Of a stretch of DNA of 64,000 bases, positions 63,596-64,000 are shown piece after piece; the stretch's first letter is position 1, and every line of letters begins with the position of its first letter. The stretch comes from Metaphire vulgaris. Taxonomy: Eukaryota; Annelida; Clitellata; Crassiclitellata; Megascolecidae. Where the stretch lies: NCBI GenBank assembly GCA_018105865.1, contig CM030848.1, forward strand, positions 6,862,301 to 6,926,300. The letters run 5' to 3'. The translations under genes were made by a program, and so were the position numbers. The notes below the pieces were generated by a model. The model was not told the DNA's origin, made no database searches, and saw only the letters and a program-made list of their open reading frames with translations.

Positions 63596-63912
63596 CAGTG
63601 GCGTAGTCAGGATTTTTCGAAGGGGTTCCCATGATTCCCATCGTTCCCATGAATCATGGTTCCCATGATTCCCAACTTCGGAAAATTCTGACAACCAAAA
63701 AACGATATCATCATTCCGTGATTTCATTAACAGCAACAACAAAAATCTTAACATGCAACAAATATATACTTGAATGATTGAAATATATAGAATTAAAATA
63801 TTAAAAAATTTGTTGTTCGCCAAGAGGGAGTTTAACTCCGAAAACTTCCCCTTCCCTACACTGCGAACAGCCAAGGGGCGTTAACCCCCAAACCCCCTTG
63901 GCTACGCCACTG
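63596..63912. mobile_element. hAT-like MITE, CAGTGGCGTAGTCAGG ends
   Basis: It begins CAGTGGCGTAGTCAGG and ends TTGGCTACGCCACTG. TTCCCATGATTCCCA repeats lie near the left end. The flanking duplication is weak (5 of 8), so boundaries rest on the inverted ends. Confidence 0.7.
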
Positions 63913-64000
63913 TAGAAGCCTGAAATGTAAGTTATGTAACTTAAGTAACTAAAGATTTAGGCTATCCCCTCCCCAATCACATTATACCCCTCCCCCAAAT

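Noticed and set aside
1..64000. CRISPR arrays, operons, riboswitches or other bacterial features
   Set aside because: The DNA is clearly metazoan: spliced genes, LINEs, SINEs and hAT elements. No spaced direct-repeat array of CRISPR type is present.

Overview
This window is animal nuclear DNA. Exons are short with GT-AG introns, intergenic space is large and AT-rich, and there are LINEs, tRNA-derived SINEs and many hAT-type miniature elements. The gene content is two SRCR domains plus calcium-binding EGF domains in one receptor, a very long leucine-rich-repeat (LRR) protein, and an ankyrin protein with a cGAS/Mab-21 nucleotidyltransferase. That content suggests an invertebrate, most likely a marine deuterostome such as an echinoderm, hemichordate or tunicate. 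The species cannot be fixed from sequence alone.

Three protein-coding loci are well supported. (1) A plus-strand type I membrane receptor spans 35178-49515. Its chain is signal exon, two SRCR domains (four exons), five EGF exons, a transmembrane exon, a juxtamembrane exon and a tyrosine-rich tail. All exon phases agree and the model gives 601 residues. (2) A minus-strand secreted LRR gene (51156-55793) converges on it tail to tail. It is essentially one exon, with an LRRNT cap, roughly 40 or more LRRs, an LRRCT cap and a Ser/Thr-rich stalk. (3) A minus-strand open frame of more than 1050 codons (17859-about 21115) joins ankyrin repeats to an apparently intact cGAS-like receptor catalytic domain.

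The convergent 3' ends of loci 1 and 2 (about 46732-53534) are duplicated in the same orientation at about 4226-11754. The left copy holds only the last four receptor exons and a 5'-truncated, frameshifted part of the LRR gene. The right block is therefore the parent and the left a partial daughter. Insertions present in only one block were acquired later.

The rest is mostly mobile DNA. About fifteen hAT-like MITEs can be bounded to the base by terminal inverted repeats and exact or near-exact 8-bp target duplications. A deleted hAT still carrying the transposase dimerisation domain (59339-60265) sits inside a LINE reverse-transcriptase fragment. A 2.6-kb hAT (39877-42458) contains further nested elements. 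One large LINE (about 21180-24240) keeps endonuclease and reverse-transcriptase motifs but is frameshifted, and many other LINE 3' ends are scattered about. The window also holds a 371-bp near-perfect palindrome, a 51-bp minisatellite, a 128-bp tandem repeat and several microsatellites. A 20-bp motif recurs in otherwise different MITEs.

The three loci suggest an innate-recognition neighbourhood: a surface receptor with phosphotyrosine-type motifs, a secreted LRR protein and a nucleic-acid-sensor-like nucleotidyltransferase. A shared function is inference only.
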